A stretch of 64,000 nt of DNA, taken from assembly GCA_002104905.1 (NCBI GenBank), contig MCFE01000368.1:22654-86653 (forward strand), read 5' to 3'. The notes beneath the pieces were generated by a model. The model saw only the letters and a list, made by a program, of their open reading frames with translations. It was not told the DNA's origin and searched no databases. Positions 62,747 through 64,000 of the stretch are shown here, in pieces. The position numbers and the translations under genes are program-made. Within the stretch, counting starts at the first letter, position 1. Each line of letters begins with the position of its first letter. The stretch comes from Basidiobolus meristosporus CBS 931.73. Its lineage: Eukaryota; Basidiobolomycota; Basidiobolomycetes; Basidiobolales; Basidiobolaceae.

Positions 62747-63739
62747 CTATTAGCTCTATATGTGGATGATCTTATTATAGCCACCAATAACCTAGAAACA
62801 TTGGAAGAGACTAAATCCAGCCTATCTAAGGAGCTCAAGATGTCCAATCTAGGAGAACTTAGTTACTACTTAGGGATTAAGTTCTCCATAGACAGAAGTA
62901 CCCAGACTATCACCCTAAGCCAATCCAAGTATATTCAAGATATACTAAAGAAGTACCAAATGAAAGACTGTAAACTGGCAGCTACCCCAATGGAAACAAA
63001 CCTTAACTTGGTCAAAACTCAACCAAATCAAGAGAGCTTGGTGCCATCTGAAAGCCCTGACTTTCCTTATCAATCAATAGTTGGCAGTCTGATGTATATC
63101 ATGCTTGGAACACATCCAGATATCTCATATTCAGTGGGAGTTGTCAGCCAACATAATCAGAATTATGAATCTGATCATATTGCTGCAGTTAAGCGGATTT
63201 TTAGATATCTAAAAGGAACTGCTGATATCTGCTTAAGATACACTTATAATGATTCAGAACAGGATCTTGTGGGATACTCTGATGCTGATTGGGGACAAAA
63301 CTTGGAAGACAGTAGATCCACCACAGGGTACACCTTTCTTTACTGTAAAGGAGCAATTTCATGGAATTCAAGAAAGCAACCAACTGTAGCACTTTCCACC
63401 ACAGAGGCAGAGTATACGGCAGCCTGTGAAGCTACAAAAGAAGCAATGTGGCTAAGAAAACTTTTTACAGATTTAGGCCAATGTCAAAAAATGCCCATTA
63501 CTATATTTCAAGATAGTCAAGGAAATATACAATTAGGTAGAAATCCAACTTTTCATGCTAGAACCAAGCACATAGATATTAGACATCATTTCATACGTGA
63601 AGCTATAGAGAATAACTTAGCTAGCTTAGCTTACAGTCCTACAGATGAAATGATTGCAGACATATTTACCAAACCATTAGCTAGAGACAAGTTTGAATAT
63701 CTTATGTCAAAATTAGGACTAGTTAGTATGAACATTTAG
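62747..63739 (+). pseudogene. Copia-2 RT C-terminal half and RNase H
   Basis: A 325-residue open stretch (62762-63739) with LYVDDLIIATNN (intact YVDD), [70 protein letters not shown] and the end FTKPLARDKFEYLMSKLGL. It is the best preserved RT-RNase H C-terminus of the family and ends with TAG before the polypurine tract GCTAAGTGGGAG. Only the solo LTR separates it from the upstream half. Confidence 0.94.
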
Positions 63740-63750
63740 CTAAGTGGGAG

Positions 63751-64000
63751 TGTTGTAAAAGTTTGTAATTTCACCTAAATATTCCCCTAACTTAACCACT
63801 TAGATCATTACCCTCAAATCCTAGAGAATACTGACCAAATTCCATGTTGGGATTTACTTAGAATATTTTCACCAAAATACCAGGTACCCAAAACATGAAA
63901 ATTCTCAAAGTTGTCCAAACAGCCCCAAACTTTGCGCACATGTTCTTGGGACCTTCCTTAGCCTATTCTAGGTGCTTGTAATGCCAAGACAAGGTAAAAG
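63751..64000 (+). repeat. Copia-2 3' LTR, first 250 bp
   Basis: TGTTGTAAAAGTTTGTAATTTC directly after the polypurine tract. It continues to the window edge. Confidence 0.93.

Larger units (their letters stand above)
58092..64000 (+). mobile_element. Copia-2 element (plus), interrupted, runs off the window
   Basis: A Ty1/copia element in the plus direction with 5' LTR 58092-58439, gag, protease, integrase, RT, RNase H and the first 250 bp of a 3' LTR from 63751. It is interrupted by a solo LTR-C (60110-60913), a solo copia-2 LTR (62398-62746) and a 165-bp tandem duplication. The right target duplication lies outside the window; the left flank is CAGTA. Confidence 0.93.

Noticed and set aside
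1-64000. tRNA, rRNA or conserved host housekeeping genes
   Set aside because: None was recognised on either strand. Initiator-tRNA-like strings at 10429, 45860 and 58440 are primer-binding sites, not tRNA genes.

Overview
This is eukaryotic DNA with no recognisable single-copy host gene. Nearly all 64 kb can be assigned to transposable elements, many inserted inside one another. The host is probably a fungus, most likely a basidiomycete. That rests on the tnp2/CACTA transposase remnants, which carry the version of the C-terminal block typical of mushroom-forming fungi, and on the DDE_Tnp_4 element. It is an inference from memory of families and was not searched. Most of the window is strongly depleted in CpG (I count 1 CpG in 22801-23100). 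One stretch is not (23 CpG in 48661-48960). This fits long-term cytosine methylation and deamination of old repeats next to a young insertion.

Layout, left to right. 1-1669: decayed tnp2 (minus). 1670-4369: decayed Ty3/gypsy (minus) holding a 211-bp MITE. 4370-6574: an AT-rich island with up to four reading frames I do not recognise. 6490-7221: LTR of a third retroelement family (called LTR-C here), inside a Harbinger-type copy (7222-7906). 7907-13187: two broken Ty1/copia copies (family copia-1), a solo gypsy LTR and gypsy scraps. 13523-27686: one plus-strand gypsy element cut by a minus-strand copia-1 (14749-19240, target duplication GAGCT) and by a minus-strand gypsy (22065-27030, target duplication AGTG). 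27687-40879: several pieces of a CACTA-type element in which the tnp2 gene (minus) lies head to head with a second gene of unknown family (plus, called ORFX), plus more LTR-C. 40880-47190: a second Harbinger copy split by a nearly full-length copia-2 element (41538-46221, target duplication TATTA). 47191-55255: tnp2 sequence holding an intact-looking Harbinger-type element (47648-51059) and two hairpin MITEs. 55256-57790: two ORFX copies facing each other. 58092-64000: a plus-strand copia-2 carrying a solo LTR-C, a solo copia-2 LTR and a 165-bp tandem duplication.

The only element that still looks complete is the Harbinger-type one at 47648-51059. It has an uninterrupted 294-residue DDE transposase, a divergent 413-residue partner gene, related terminal inverted repeats and a 3-bp target duplication. 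Smaller elements in the window (2026-2236, 51063-51795, 54572-55255) share its ends and A/T-only 3-bp targets, so they are probably its non-autonomous relatives. The retroelements are broken by stops, frameshifts and deletions, and several catalytic residues are altered.

The parts I cannot explain from known families are the 4370-6574 island, the ORFX gene, and the CpG-free transposase beside a CpG-rich partner gene.
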